The notes: a model not told the origin generated them from the letters alone. DNA of 64,000 nt from Aristolochia californica (GCA_029961685.1 JARWKL010000001.1:51059062-51123061); one strand, 5' to 3'. Numbered from the stretch's first letter, positions 32,944-45,275 are shown. Program-made: numbers and translations.

Positions 32944-33712
32944 TCAGACAGTCGCGTCGGACACAACGATCGCACAAATACTACTGTCAATGGTCATACT
33001 GCAGACTGGATCAACAACGGGGCAGGTCGAGGGGAAAAGATTGGCCTTCAGCCAAGCAGCCCCTGAAGCCCCTTGGGGAGGCACCAGACTCTGATGAACA
33101 ACAAGAGGTGCATGGCCATCACCACACAACACATCGCCATCATCAGCAACATCATACACAGGTTCACCAAGCCCCGCAGTGTCACCGACTGTCTTCCTCA
33201 ACATCTGCATCATCATAGATAGGGTCACCAAACGTGTCAATCTCATTGACCACGCCTTCCTCTACATCTGTATTATCAAACACAGGGTCACCAAGCTCCT
33301 CAATCACATCGACCACGTCTTCAACAACATCAACAGCATCAAACACAGGTTCCTCAACATCATCATCATACACAGGGTCACCAAACGCCTCATTGTCAGG
33401 TAACCGGTCAATGAATCCTTCGGCCTGTAACATACCAGAAAACTCGGGTAGCGTTCCTCTGAAACTGAGGTCGAAAGGTCGATCTCCCTGACCACAGTGC
33501 TCCCTGAATCCTAAACTATGGTTGTCGACCCTGGGATCGTAATGGTGAGCTTCCATCTCACGAGACCCGAAATCCTGCGTCGTGAGACGCTAGGTTAACT
33601 CTGCGACTTGTCTCTACAAATCTGCAATTTTCACTAACTTGGCGGCTTGCCTCTGCAAATCTTCAATTATCACTGCTTCAACATTACGGTTGCGACCACG
33701 ACCACCAGCCAT
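32944..33712 (-). pseudogene. G2 gag start, acidic repeat linker and protease edge
   Basis: Minus strand from ATG 33712: MAGGRGRNRNVEAVIIEDLQ, a typical gypsy gag start, with a stop near 33610. Then LSFRGTLPEFSGMLQAEGFID (capsid start, PEF.G.LQ..FID), which passes without the rest of capsid into about five acidic repeats based on GDPVYDDDVEE (33390-33080). After them come LVVHQSLV and WLKANLFPSTC, then VCSMTIDSS, matching the NIFHTRC..VC.LIID segment at the start of gypsy protease. Capsid, nucleocapsid and almost all of pol are missing. Confidence 0.7.
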
Positions 33713-34291
33713 GGAAGACAATATTTGTCCACTTTTTTTTAATAAAAAAATAATAAAAAAATAAGATAACTTAGGGTTTTTCCCCAAATCGAAAATACCT
33801 TGACGCTGGAAACTGTCCCAACGCCGATGGAATTTCCTCCCAAAATTGGGATTTTGGAGCCCTTTTTTTCGAAATCAAGACCTCTGGCGGCCCACTCCGG
33901 CTGTCATCTTCGGCAGCCCAAGGTTCGCTTGCCTCGCGCGAGGTTCTCCTCTCTCGGACGAACCCCTATTTTGGCACCCCTGTGATCGGCCAGTCCCGAA
34001 CTCGTTCCATTCGGCCAACTTCGTCGATGGCAGTTCCGACCACAGCGACGGCGACGACGACGACAGCGACGGCAACTATTCCGCACCTTTTTCTTGCCGA
34101 AGCCGTATTTTCTATAACTGCTCGATTGAGTCCCGAGCTTTTCCGGCAGCAACGTTGAGCGGTAGCTCAACGACTACAGCAACAGTGTTGAGCGGTAGCT
34201 CAACGGTGACGGCGACGGCGTAGTCTTCGTCGACCCCTTCAACTGCTCATTGCAGTGTCTCTGGCGAGACCAGCCTCTTCCTGAGCCTTAC

Positions 34292-34303
34292 GCTCTGATA
34301 CCA
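34292..34303 (-). promoter_or_regulatory. Primer binding site of G2, tRNA-iMet type
   Basis: GCTCTGATACCA on the plus strand, reverse complement TGGTATCAGAGC, two bases from the LTR at 34306. Confidence 0.88.
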
Positions 34304-35729
34304 ACTGATGCTGGACAGGATAGCGATTATCCTATACGCAAATCCAGCTGACAATCACGGGAGGAACACACGAAATCGTAGAGAAATTCTCTAAATCGAT
34401 TCACAAATCAATATCATCCTACTCCCAAAGAAACCTCTAAACAACCTTTTAAACAAATTCAACGCCCCCGACAAGCCCGGGCTGCAGCTCGGAATAACAC
34501 AAACCCAAACCCTAAGAATTATGGTCCAACCGGGTTCAATACAAAAGATCCGAATAAATATCTGAATATGGATCCGACTCCGACTAAAGATCCAATTAAG
34601 GATCCAACTATTTACATTGATCCGATTAAGGATCCGACTAATTACTCAGGATCCAAATATATACCTGCATCAGATATTCTCGCCTGCGTCAGAAGGAGAT
34701 GAGCTCGATGAAGGAAGAGGTTCGGAAGATTCCAGCCATAAAACAAGGGTTGACGGCGCTGATAGGGCGTGTTGAGCAACTCCTACGTACCCAAGAGGAG
34801 CTCAACCGAAATCTGAATGCGCGGAGTAGGTCGGCGACGGCGAGACAGGGACTCAATTCGGCAGTGGGCGATAACTCGATCCAGAGAGGTATCGGACATG
34901 AAAGAGACAGTGGCGAGGTTGACCGGAATCGGCAGAACCGATATGAAGTGCAACCCAGAAAGTTGAGTTGCCAGCTTTTTAGGGAGAAGACCCTGATGAC
35001 TGGATTTACAGAGTTGAACGATATTTTTCGCTTAACCGGGTATCTCATGGTGAAAAACTGGAAGTCGTCGTAGTATGTCTGGAAGGGGAGGCATTAAAAT
35101 GGTTCAAGTATGAGAATAATAGGAGGGAGATCATGAACTGAGAAGAATTTCAGTCTTTATTGCTAAAAAGGTTCCGAAGTTCTGAAGACTGCTCTCCTTA
35201 TGAGAAATTTCTGGCGTTGCAGCAGGAGACCACCGTGAGAGATTACAGAAGGCGATTTGAGGATTTGGCTTCCACGTTGGACGATATCCCAGAAAAGGTG
35301 TTGGAGCCCAACTTTGTTAATGGGCTTAAGCCAAAAATTCGGGCTGAGGTAAGGGTGTTGGAGCCCAATGGGTTGGGAAAGACCATGGAGTTGGCCCAAA
35401 AGTTGGAAGAAAAAAATAAAGTTATTCAACAAACTCAGTTTGGGTTGGGGACTCCAAACCTAGCAAGGACCATAGTTGGGAGTAATGGGAGTACCATGTC
35501 CATGGCAGAAACAATGAAACATGGGATAGAGAAGAGGGCGCCATTTAGGAAACTCACGAAAACCGAAATCCAACACCGGCGAGAGCGGGGTTTGTGCTAC
35601 CGTTGTGATGAAAATTTCTCAGTTGGGCATAGATGTAAAAACAAGGATCTAAAGGTGCTGATTTTACAAGAGCTGGACAATGAAGTTATGAAGGATGGCG
35701 AGGATGGCAAGTTTGAACAATAGGCCGAA

Positions 35730-36440
35730 GTGGATAGAGTGGATGCTCACGTAGTAGAGGTGTCGTTGAACTCGGTAGTTGGATTAACACTTCCGCAGAC
35801 TATCAAAATTGTGGGAGCTATCGGAGAGCAACCAGTCGTCGTGCTCATTGATGGTGGAGCAACTCATAATTTTATTTCCACTACAGTGGTAAACAAACTG
35901 CACCTGCCTTTATCCCCAACAGCAAAGTATGGCGTTCAATTGGGTACAAGTGAGGCACTTCCTAGGGAAGGCTTTCGTAAGGGGGTTCGATTAACTCTTC
36001 AAGGCATAGAGATCGTCAAGGATTTTTTGCCTTTGAAATTGAGAAACACCGATGTGATTTTAGGTGTACAGTGGTTGGCAACCTTAGGCGGAACATATAT
36101 GAATTGGAAAACACTTGTTATGAAGTTTCAATTGGGTAATGAGACGGTTGTGTTACAAGGAGATCCCTCCTTGCACAGAACTTTGATTTCACTCAAGGCA
36201 ATGATGCGAACTATCCAGCCTGAGGGACATGGGGTTCTTGTGGAGATAGGCAGTACAACAGTGGCAACGTCACAATTTGCTACCAATCTAACAAAATGCA
36301 CAAAAAAAAAAAAAAGACTGGGCAGTAGCAGTTGGCATCTTTGGTGCCATGGAGGGACCTCCCAGAGTTGACGCCACTTGGGAGGATTTCGAGGCAATGA
36401 GGCTCCAGTTTCCTGTTTTTCAACTTGAGGACAAGGTAAA
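35730..36440 (+). pseudogene. G1 aspartic protease domain and end of pol
   Basis: 35790-36250 encodes a retropepsin-like domain: VVVLIDGGATHNFISTTVV carries the active-site D-(S/T)-G motif as DGG, then LGVQWLATLG is the second conserved stretch. After ATSQFATNLTK and an A-rich slip (36300-36314), the frame leads to DATWEDFEAMRLQFPVFQLE, the end of gypsy pol. The junction marks the loss of RT, RNase H and integrase. It follows gag after one stop codon. Confidence 0.82.
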
Positions 36441-36570
36441 AGTTTGGGTAATGATAGACCCTAAATTAGAGGGTGATTAATGGGTCAGGGGCATTTTGGG
36501 AATTTAAATAATGGGTCAAGGGTATTTTGGGAATTTAATAATGTTATGTGTTTTCAGGAGGGAACTTGGG

Positions 36571-36591
36571 GGGGGGGGGGGGGGGGGGGGG
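36571..36591 (+). repeat. Poly(G) run in G1 3' LTR
   Basis: Pure G run where the 5' LTR reads TTAGGGGAGGACGAAGGG, so it arose after insertion or is an assembly effect. Confidence 0.8.
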
Positions 36592-36984
36592 GCAAAGGGA
36601 GAAGGGGGATCATCGTTTTGAGTATTCAGAGGAGCGTAGCTCAAGGAGAGTACTGGTCTCTCAAATACCAGGGTTATCTATGACTATTTCCGGCGAGTCT
36701 TACATCGATTTCAACAGAGGAATTCCCGTTTCTAGTCGTATTCACATCAGGAGACGTATCTCTCGGGGAGTATTCTCGTCGATTTGGGGGATTTCGGCAA
36801 GGAAGGGAAGGTTCGTTGTTTTTTCTTTCGTTTGTTTTGGCTTGAACATCTTTATTCCTGTTTTGGGGTATGTCAATCTTTTCTAGTGATTAATGTGTAT
36901 TTTAAACTTGTGTTGTTCTTACTGTATCTTCTCCATTTACTCTTTGACACCCATTAGGCGACTCAGCCTTGTTTGAATTGGACT

Positions 36985-37345
36985 AAACACCGTAAACTTT
37001 AAACCCTAATCGAGAACCTTAAAAAACCCTAATAAACCCTAAACCCTAGACCTCTAAACCTCCTAAACCCTAAACTCTATACCATAAACCCTAATTCCAG
37101 AACTTAAACAAAAAACCCTAGATCTTAAAAACCCTAAACCCTATCACCCAATAAACCTAAACTGAAAAAAATTGAAAAAAACCTAAAGCCTAATTCCAGA
37201 ACCTAAACCCTAACAATACCATAAATCCTTAACCCTAAACAATTAACCCTTAAATACAGAGCACCAAACCCTAAAAACACTAAACCTTAACCCTAATAAA
37301 AAATTTAGACCCTAAGCCGTAACCCTAAATCCCACAATTATGCAC
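36985..37345. repeat. Degenerate telomere-like CCCTAA repeats
   Basis: About fifteen CCCTA(A) motifs within 360 bp, with short perfect stretches such as AAACCCTAAACCCTA, mixed with diverged units. Plant telomeres are CCCTAAA on this strand, so this is an interstitial telomere-like block, or a telo-box-rich leader/intron. Confidence 0.7.
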
Positions 37346-37399
37346 AAATAACCCAAAATTAGGCACTGAAACTAAAATTAAATTAAATACAACACTCAT

Positions 37400-38260
37400 T
37401 TAATCGGAAAAAAGTAGGGTTTAGTCATACCTTCTGAAATTCGGGGAAAACCGAAGCCGAAGGATGAAATCGAAGCCTAATGGGGAAATCGATGCCGAAT
37501 CGAAGTAGAAAGTAAGAAATAGAAGCCCAAAGGTCAAAATCGAAGAAAATCGAAAGCGAAATAAGGGAAATCCAACGGAATCGGAAGGTGTTGTGGGGGG
37601 AAAAGAGAATAGCGAGAGCGAGAAGGGAGTGAGAGGCCGAAATGGAGAAGAGAGGGAGAAGAGAGAGAGAGAAGAGAGGGAGGCCGAGAGGGATAAGAGA
37701 GAGGGAGACGCAAGCGGGAGGTTAAGAGGGAGAGCGAATCCGAGATGGAGAGAAGAACGCCGAAAGGACGTTAGCAGCGAAAGATGGACGCCGTAGAGAG
37801 GGAGACCGGAAAGAGACGGTGAACACGAGAGAGGGCGCAGAGAGCTCGGGGGCCACAGGGAGACGAGGGAGGGGGTGCGGGAGATGGGGCGAAAAAAATC
37901 CAAACGAGAAGAGAGCGTGGGGGGGTTGGACACAAATAGAATTGTCAGTGGTTCGAACCCCGGTGCCGCTTTCATCCGGATGAAGGGCAAATATAGGCGG
38001 AAACCAAATTCCGTGTGATACCCATTGGAGATGATTTTTGAAGTCATCTTTGTCATCTAGATGACTTAGAAGTCCGGTGTTCATTTCAAGTGCGAAGATG
38101 ATCTTCATATATATAACTGATATGATCTTCAAAAATCCATTTGGGGGACTAACCCCCCTCAAGAGATGTACTGAGTAATACGGTTGAAGTTCATCTCCTA
38201 GATCAAGTTGACTAACCCCCATCTTCCTTTTTTTTCTTTTTTATCTCCGTTTTTTATGTT
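37400..38260. other. GA-rich stretch, possible leader exon on minus strand
   Basis: Strongly purine-rich on the plus strand (37590-37850), hence CT-rich on the minus. On the minus strand TTCCCCGAATTTCAGAAG is followed by GTATGACT, a plausible donor, with the telomere-like block as intron. A 211-codon open frame (38056 to 37421) is low-complexity Ser/Leu/Phe/Pro and not convincing as protein. Confidence 0.3.
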
Positions 38261-41200
38261 ATTAAACACATATTGATTTTTAGGACTCCATAGATTTAGT
38301 TCATAGAGAAAAAAAAGACGATATATTAGAAAAATAAAAGGAATAAAGAGGTTATGGATTTGTGTTCTAACCTTCCCCCAAAGCCTCAATTTATAGAAGA
38401 ATAAGATTATAATATTATAATGATACCCCTAAAACTTAAACTAATTACATCAATATCATCTTTATGAGATATTCTTTATTAACCATCATGCCATCATTGT
38501 GTGGGCCTATGGGCCTTCTTTGGTATTTGATACCATCTTCCACACACTTTGATCGTGTGGGTTTGGGTCTATCTTCCAACAACACAGGCTTAAGGTTGGA
38601 ATGTATGACCTACTAAAGTTTTGCATGTAGCGTAGCTTCAATAGATATATGACAGAAATTAAATTATCAACTAAACTTTGTAAGAATTTTTTTTCTAAAC
38701 ATATAAGAAACACATTCATTAGTTTTACAATTACAATGCAATAATCATTGGTGCCTCTTTTATATCTCTTTTTAGTCAAATAGACATTGTAGGCCAATTA
38801 GGAACACAATAACCGAACATCAAAGTAATGGAGAGATACTTGTTGTCCCAATTATACACTTATTTTTTTTTTTTAGAGAGGGGAGTTTGTGTGCAAAACA
38901 AGTAAAAATAAAACTTAAAATAGACTTATTTTAATAAACTGCTTAGTGGAAACAATTTAATCAATTCAGTGCAATGTAACATAAGGTACAATGCAATAGG
39001 CACCACACGATACCAAAATTTTCTATTATTGATGTTCCCAGTTGGTATTATTTAGCCAAGAACTTTAGCTTGGGAAAGTCTACTAGGTAACTGAGAAAAA
39101 AATTTCAACTTCTTTCTGCCAATAACAATTTAGTTCAAGCTTACTTGCAAACCTCCACATCTCCACCAAATAGACTCTTTTACAAAACAATTTATGGCTT
39201 TTAGATGGGCACTCTCATTTGCTTAATAGCCCTAGTAGTTTTCTGAAAAGAGATTGAAAATATATATATATATATACACACACGTAACTTACTTAAGATA
39301 ACCAATCCACCAACTAAGTGTGGATCCAATCTTCGAAGCTTTAAGCATGAATTAGCAAATATGATAGGAAAGTGGAGTGGAATGGATCAGAAGTTAATGT
39401 AGAAGTCGAAAATAAACTTCCATTTTTAAAAACTTTGTACAAGATATTTCTAACAAGGATTTGAAGGCTTTGCACAATTTGACTCTTGAAGGAAACATGC
39501 CTATAACCCTTATTTATTTAAAAAAAAATCTTACTGGTTATTTGAGACTTTTTGCAAAAGGTTTGAAAAATTATAGATCATGATCAACAGATTAATATAT
39601 AGTGTCAACCAATTGATGTCTCAAAATGTTCAAAAACTTTAACATTAGCAATAACCATCAATCAATTAGGAGCCTAGCTTAATCAATTGTTATGTAGTTG
39701 ATCGATTGAAGAATATAAAGTTTAATCGACTAAGCTTTTTTATAAAAACATTGCAAAATTTATATCATTCGATTGATGAAATTTTTTCAATCAATTGGCC
39801 TTTGTAAAAGACAAATCAATATTTTTTGTTCAATTGATGGTTGCAATTCTAAGCAATTAATTAAGTTATTTTAGTCGATTGATTCTCTTGTCAATCAATT
39901 GATGAAGCTTGAAAATTGCTTTTGAGTTTCAAATTCAAACAAGGCTAAAACCAATTTTTGAATTCCAAAGTATTAAAAATCTTAGCTCTTGAAAGATTTT
40001 TTTCAAAACTATTCTTTTCATGCTTTGGAAGACTTAACCTATCCTTGTGTGAGCTAGTCTCATAAATGTTAGAATTCTTGGGTCTAAAATAAGAGAAAAT
40101 AACTCTAATCTTCATTTCTTCAGCTCCAACTTTTAGAAGTTCTTCATGGTGTTTTGATAATCATCATGCTCGTTGATCTTATTATAGACTTCATTTGATA
40201 GTTCTTCCTCTTTGGTCCACACTTTTAAGTTACTTTGAAGTTTATGATTTTAAAATGCATATCTACCACATTAGCAACCAAATGGCGATGTTTTGCTATC
40301 TTACAAACCGAAGAGTGCAATTTATTTTGGATCTAAGTGAATGGTAAGGCATCTCCAAATGAATAAGCAAGTTCATGGATATTGTAATTTTTATGGATTT
40401 CCCACTTTAGAACATTTACCTAATAATATGTTGAGCTCATCCTTTATGAGGAACACGTAATACTCTCAATAGGATTATACGTTGTCCGTTTCTCTAACCC
40501 AAACTACAACATAACACTGTTTGGGACATGCTTGTCAACAATCTTGAAGCAAAATCAATGGTGTCCCAAATTTCCACATCTCATTCTTTCACTGAAATAT
40601 TAAGTAATTGAGCAAATGCCACCTTCATGAAGATGCTCACATCACTTATTGTCATATACTTTCACCAAATGTATTAAAATGCTAAGAAAAAGGAGCTTAA
40701 AACATGAGTTAACATGTAAGTGCTACCTACTATCATCTTTGTTGATCAAACTCTACTTAGATTCAATACCAACACATGGATTGTTATCATCATTACATCT
40801 CATGTTCCACCTGATAAAATATAACAACAATGTATATCAAGTTCTGTAGACGGAGATAACATTTTTTATATTCAAATAGTAACTCAAATATGGTGGGTAG
40901 TGCACTATTGTCAACAATGTAATATTTAAAAAAACATGGTCTCATAATATGGAGATATTATTGTGTAGATGCTTAATACAATAAATGGTAATTAAATTAA
41001 AGCATTGCATTTTATACTAAATTCAGTCCATAAACTGCATATATCTACTGAGGCTTAAGAGCAATGTGGCTTAAATCGGATAAGACTGGCTAGTTCAACC
41101 AAATTGGATCAGAACCAGACTCTTTTTTGGTTCTCATGTAAGAAAAATGGTTTTTGGCTTAAAACATATGAATACCTTGTTGGTTGGTCTGGTTTGAATT

Positions 41201-41421
41201 TGAATCGGATAGGTTAGTTTGGTTAAGTACAAACATTTTTTGTGAGGAAATGGTGAAATGTTTTTTACTAGAAAGAGGATTCAAAGCCATGACAAGTACC
41301 TATATAGAAAGTTAATATCTACGTATTGAAAGTTGATTCATGTCCAACTTCAACAAAATAATATGTACACAAAAAATAAGAAGATGACCCAATTGGACCC
41401 AACCCAACCAATGGTTGAATC
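38261..41421. other. Intergenic, nothing recognised
   Basis: AT-rich. Short GT/TA microsatellite at 39257-39285. 39590-39910 repeats TCAATTGATG/ATCGATTGA-like motifs, reminiscent of old LTR sequence, with no boundaries visible. No protein-coding pattern. Confidence 0.4.
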
Positions 41422-42865
41422 TGTTAAATTTCTAGAAAAAAGAAAAGCTTCACTGACTTGTAATTTGAGTATAATGAACTTTTATTTATAATAGAGAAAA
41501 CAAGTAAAATTTAATTACAACTAAACTACCCTTATCCTAGTTACACTCAAAGTTAAATAGTAAAAGATAAGTCCTAGAACAACTTAACAATTGAATATAA
41601 ATAGAAGACTAACATAACTAAAACACCTTTAACTGAGACTCTTCTATGAGACTCCAGTAACATTCCACACAAATTTTTTGGCTTGGTGAGAAACTTCTTG
41701 CTATGAGAGTCATGTGAGATTTTTTCACAAAATGATATCTTCAAGAAACTAGACTCAAAAATATTTAAATTGATACCTAATTTGACATTAAAAAAAAACT
41801 TTGATCTTAAATCTTGTATGACATCTTGATTTTCTTTGTTTTGTAGCTTGACCCTTGTTGGTTCCATTGCGAATATCTCCTTAAATACAAATTAGATTGA
41901 CAAGAAATTTTATCCTTATTAAACTAGATTTTATACCTTTCATCAAAGTATAGATTTTATTCATTAAATATATTTATTTTTAGAGAAATAATCTGATAGA
42001 TTTTGAACTCTGTAATTTGACAGAACTCAGTACTCTTTCTTCTTTGGCCAACATGACCATTGACACTTGCAAAATTTAAATCTCCCTCTTGAAAACTCGG
42101 ATTGATAATTGGTTTGATAAGGTAGTAAATATACTTAATATATTTGTTTTTACATATAAATCTCTATACAAATTTTTGTTCTTGATGGCTTGCTCGAAAA
42201 GTGAAGCTTTCTTCTGCTCTAACCTCTCTTGCAAACTGACATTTGTTGCTTCAAATATCAAGTTCTCTTTGTAGAAAACTCATATTGCCAAATTTATTTT
42301 TGCATACGAAAGTAGACTTGAAAATATTTCTGTAAATATATATTTTAAAATAATACAAGTTCAGCATGAAGGTGAGAATGCCAAGAAACAAACAGGTACT
42401 GGGATAGGAAAGAAAGAAAAAAATAATAGAATAAGAACCTATACTACTAGAGTTGGTAGATCAGAAAAGGATCACATTATCTTTGTGGATCAATCGATCA
42501 ACTCACTAAACCCACTTTGATACTATGTTGAATTTCTGGAAAAGAGAAAAATTTTACTGACTTGCTATAATTTTAGTACAATGAGCCTCTGTTTATGATA
42601 GAGGAAACAAGTAAAATCTAATTACAATTAAACTACCATTATTCCAATTACACCCAAAGTTAAATAGTAAAAGATAAATCATAGAACAATTGAATAACTG
42701 AACATAAATATAAGACTAACATAACTAAAACACCCTTTAACTAAGACACTTGTATGAGACCTCCTCCTTTGAGACTCATATAAGACTCCACCATAATAAT
42801 TTTAGATCTGTGAAACTTCTTGCTATGAGAGTCATGTGAGACGTTTTCATACTTGCTCTTCAACA
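41422..42865 (-). mobile_element. Short LTR retroelement (TSD GAATC)
   Basis: Diverged direct repeats 41422-about 41746 and 42526-42865 start TGTTAAATTTCTAG / TGTTGAATTTCTGG; the second ends CTTCAACA. GAATC lies on both sides (41417-41421, 42866-42870). CTTTGATACTATG before the second repeat is a diverged Met-type primer-site complement, so it reads on the minus strand. The 0.78-kb centre has a minus ATG at 41867 (MEPTRVKLQNKENQDVIQDL) that might be the start of a copia-type gag, and no pol. Confidence 0.72.
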
Positions 42866-43709
42866 GAATCCAGTCTAACCTGATCGATCAATCAACGTTC
42901 TAATTTTTGTAAACGGGCAAAAAAATGACTAGTTTGGCTTGGCAAAGTTATAAATACCCCACCAAACCACACACAGAGAAGTTAATGTGTATTTATTAGT
43001 AAAATCTTTGAACCTTTATTCTCAAATCTTGCGAATACTTCTCAAAGTGCTTTTGAGTAGGGGTGGCTTCAAACCGAGCCGGTTTGCGAGCCGGCTCGGT
43101 ATCGGCTCGGTTCGATTCGTCATTTATCGAGCTCGAGCACCGAAATTGGCTCGTTTACCTTAACGAGCCGAGCTCGACCGAAGCTAGGTTCGGTTCGTCG
43201 GCTCGCGAATCAGCTCGAAATGAGTCGGATCAGTATGAATCGGTAACGGATCGCGAGCGAGAGCGAGGGGGGGGGGGGGGAATTTTTTCCTCCTCCCTCC
43301 TCACCGCCGACCCCTCCCATCGGTCGTTGTCGCCGCCTCTACCGCCGTCGTAGCTGTTTGCTGGCGTCTATACCGCCGTCGCAGCTGCTCGCCGGCCGCC
43401 TCTGTGGCAGTCCATTGGATTTCTTCCTCTCCTCGTCGTCGCCTCTGTTTTTGTCGTCGCCGCTTCCGTCACCGCCGCTTCTGTCGCCGCCGACTCCGTC
43501 GTGGCCGTCATCCCCGACGATAGGTCCTCCCCGGCGCCGTAACCCCCTTCCCTCCGCGTCGTCTCGGCGAAAAACCAGAACAGGGGAGAAATAATCTCCC
43601 CCTTCCTCGCGAGAAGATGATCTCGCACGTGTGATTTCGCACGTGCGAGATCATAAAATAAAAAAATAAAAAAAAAATTCCTCTAAAAAAAATTAAAAAT
43701 AAATTTTAT

Positions 43710-44880
43710 AGAAATAATTTTCTATAAACTATTAGTGTCTCATGTTTTTTTAAACATTTTTCTAATCGAAATTTTTTATTAAAAATCATATAATTTTCTA
43801 AGTAAGATTTTTCGTACCAAGATGGGGTAGAAAACTGTATAAATTTTTTTTGAATAAGTATTTAACAGTTGATGCTGTAATACTTTTAGCATGAAGCAAT
43901 TTTCATTGCAATTTTGTGTTTGATATTTTATTTAATTAAAAATTTATCGGTAATTATAATAATATATTAGATTGATTATTAATTTTTATTTATTTCCGTA
44001 GAAGAGACAATAAAAGGTCCATTTAACTTTCCTAAGAAAATTTTAAAATATTTCCTATAATTTTTTAATAAGTCACTAATAGTAATAAGATTTTATTTAA
44101 AGGTTTTTTTGGGAATATGTATCATAGGAAAAATATTTTTAGTTTTTCCTAGAATATAAATTTTTATCTAGGGGCACTAAGGAGGCCAGATTCAAAAATT
44201 ACAAAACAAGCTAGACAACAATTGGAGTAAAAAATATTAATATTGGTGCATTTTAATCCATTATAGAAATTCAATCCTGAACCTCCCCTATCATTATATT
44301 TTTTAAAAATGTATGCATAATTTTATATATAATTTAAAGCCACCCCTACGTGCCAGATCATAAACAAGGAAAAAAAAATTCTTTGTCCCTTCCTCATGGC
44401 TCTTAAATAAATTGAAAAGATATTTTAGTAGAAATACGTTCCTAGAGACTATTAGTGGTTTTTTCAATAAATGTTGAAAAGATATTTTTAATAGAAATAT
44501 AGGGACCATTAGTGCCTCATATTTTTTCAAAATATTTTTCTAATTATAAATTCTTTTTAAAAAATCATATAATTTTCCAAGTAAGATTTTCTTGCCAAGA
44601 TGGGTTAGAAAACCATATAGAAAAATTTTGAATAAGTATTTGACAGTTGATGATATAATACTTTGAGTATGAGGCAATTTTCATAGCAATTTTGTGTTTG
44701 ACATTTTATGTGACTAAAAATTTATCGATAAGTATAATAATATATTAGATTAATTATTAATTTTTATTTATTTCCTTAGAAAAGGCAATAAGAGGTCCAT
44801 TTAACTTTCCTAAGAAAAATTTAAAATATTTCTTGTAATTTTCTAGTAAGTCTGTAATAGTAATAGGATTTTATTTAAAG
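43710..44880. repeat. Duplicated AT-rich block inside the hAT element
   Basis: 43710-44101 and about 44491-44880 are diverged direct copies (shared ACCAAGATGGG, GAATAAGTATTT.ACAGTTGATG, ATAATATATTAGATT, AGAGGTCCATTTAACTTTCC-like strings). They are separated by 390 bp that contain an extra GCCACCCCTA end. Confidence 0.85.
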
Positions 44881-45083
44881 AATTTATAGTTTTTATTTGG
44901 GTGATTGTAAATTGATAGTGATATTTTATTTAATTTTTTGTGTTTGATTATTGTATGGAGTTTATTTATAATGTTAAGCAGTGTATGGAGTGTTTAGATT
45001 ATTTTATGGAGTATATAAACAATTTCATGAAGTGTTTATGGAATGTATAGACAATTTTATGCAGTGTTTATGGAGTGTTTATG

Positions 45084-45275
45084 CAGGTATTATGTATATT
45101 GATTATGCCCAATTTTAAGTAGAGGTCATGCCGAATTTTATATAAGTATTATATATATAGATTATGCTCAATTTTAAATAGAGGTTATGCCCAATCTTAT
45201 ACACATATTATATATATAAGTTATGCCCAATTTTATGTAGAGGTCATGCCCAATTTTATGTAAAATGTATGCATA
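45084..45275. repeat. 65-bp tandem repeats inside the hAT element
   Basis: About three units of ATTATGCCCAATTTTA..GTAGAGGTCATGCC with TATATATA spacers, near the right terminus. Confidence 0.75.

Larger units (their letters stand above)
32305..34691 (-). mobile_element. Ty3/gypsy derivative G2 nested in G1 gag (TSD GAATG/GAAGG)
   Basis: LTRs 32305-32703 (399 bp) and 34306-34691 (386 bp), plus-strand edges TGACGC/TGATGC and TGCATCA/TGCGTCA. Flanks GAATG (32300-32304) and GAAGG (34692-34696) differ by one base, and removal with one GAATG restores the G1 gag frame. GCTCTGATACCA (34292-34303) is the reversed Met-type primer site, so G2 reads on the minus strand. Interior of 1.6 kb carries a gag start, an acidic repeat linker and the edge of protease, then nothing more of pol. 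Confidence 0.9.
32238..35723 (+). pseudogene. G1 gag (interrupted)
   Basis: Gag starts at the ATG 32238 (METTRMESRVDSVEGIVSS), is split by element G2 at 32305-34691, and resumes with MSSMKEEVRKIPAIKQGL. The core needs frame changes and has two stops: GEDPDDWIYRVERYF follows a TAG, and EEFQSLLLKRF follows a TGA. 35160-35723 is open: DYRRRFEDLASTLDDIPEK, FVNGLKPKIRAEVR, and a CCHC-type knuckle CYRCDENFSVGHRC near 35593-35635. Gag coats the element RNA; this copy cannot be translated whole. Confidence 0.85.
31540..36875 (+). mobile_element. Ty3/gypsy derivative G1 (TSD ATCTT), pol-deleted
   Basis: LTRs 31540-31950 (411 bp) and 36452-36875 (424 bp) start TGATAGACCC and end GGGGTATATCA/GGGGTATGTCA. 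ATCTT lies outside both (31535-31539, 36876-36880). The primer site TGGTATCAGAGC starts at 31953. The interior has gag with a zinc knuckle, an aspartic-protease-like domain, then jumps to the extreme end of pol (WEDFEAMRLQFPVFQLEDKV). RT, RNase H and integrase are deleted. The LEDKV end suggests a chromovirus-type gypsy. Gag is split by element G2. Confidence 0.92.

Noticed and set aside
33234..33491. Ser/Thr-rich plus-strand frame
   Set aside because: Antisense of the acidic repeats in G2.
37930..37975. GGTTCGAACCCC, a perfect pol III B box, as evidence for a tRNA or SINE
   Set aside because: No A box at suitable distance on either strand and no cloverleaf could be drawn.
37421..38056. 211-codon minus-strand frame
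   Set aside because: Low-complexity Ser/Leu/Pro/Phe from CT-rich repeats; no domain or clear start context.
43063..43594. Open frames at the left end of the hAT element
   Set aside because: Made of GC-rich subterminal repeats and CCGTCG-like runs, not transposase.
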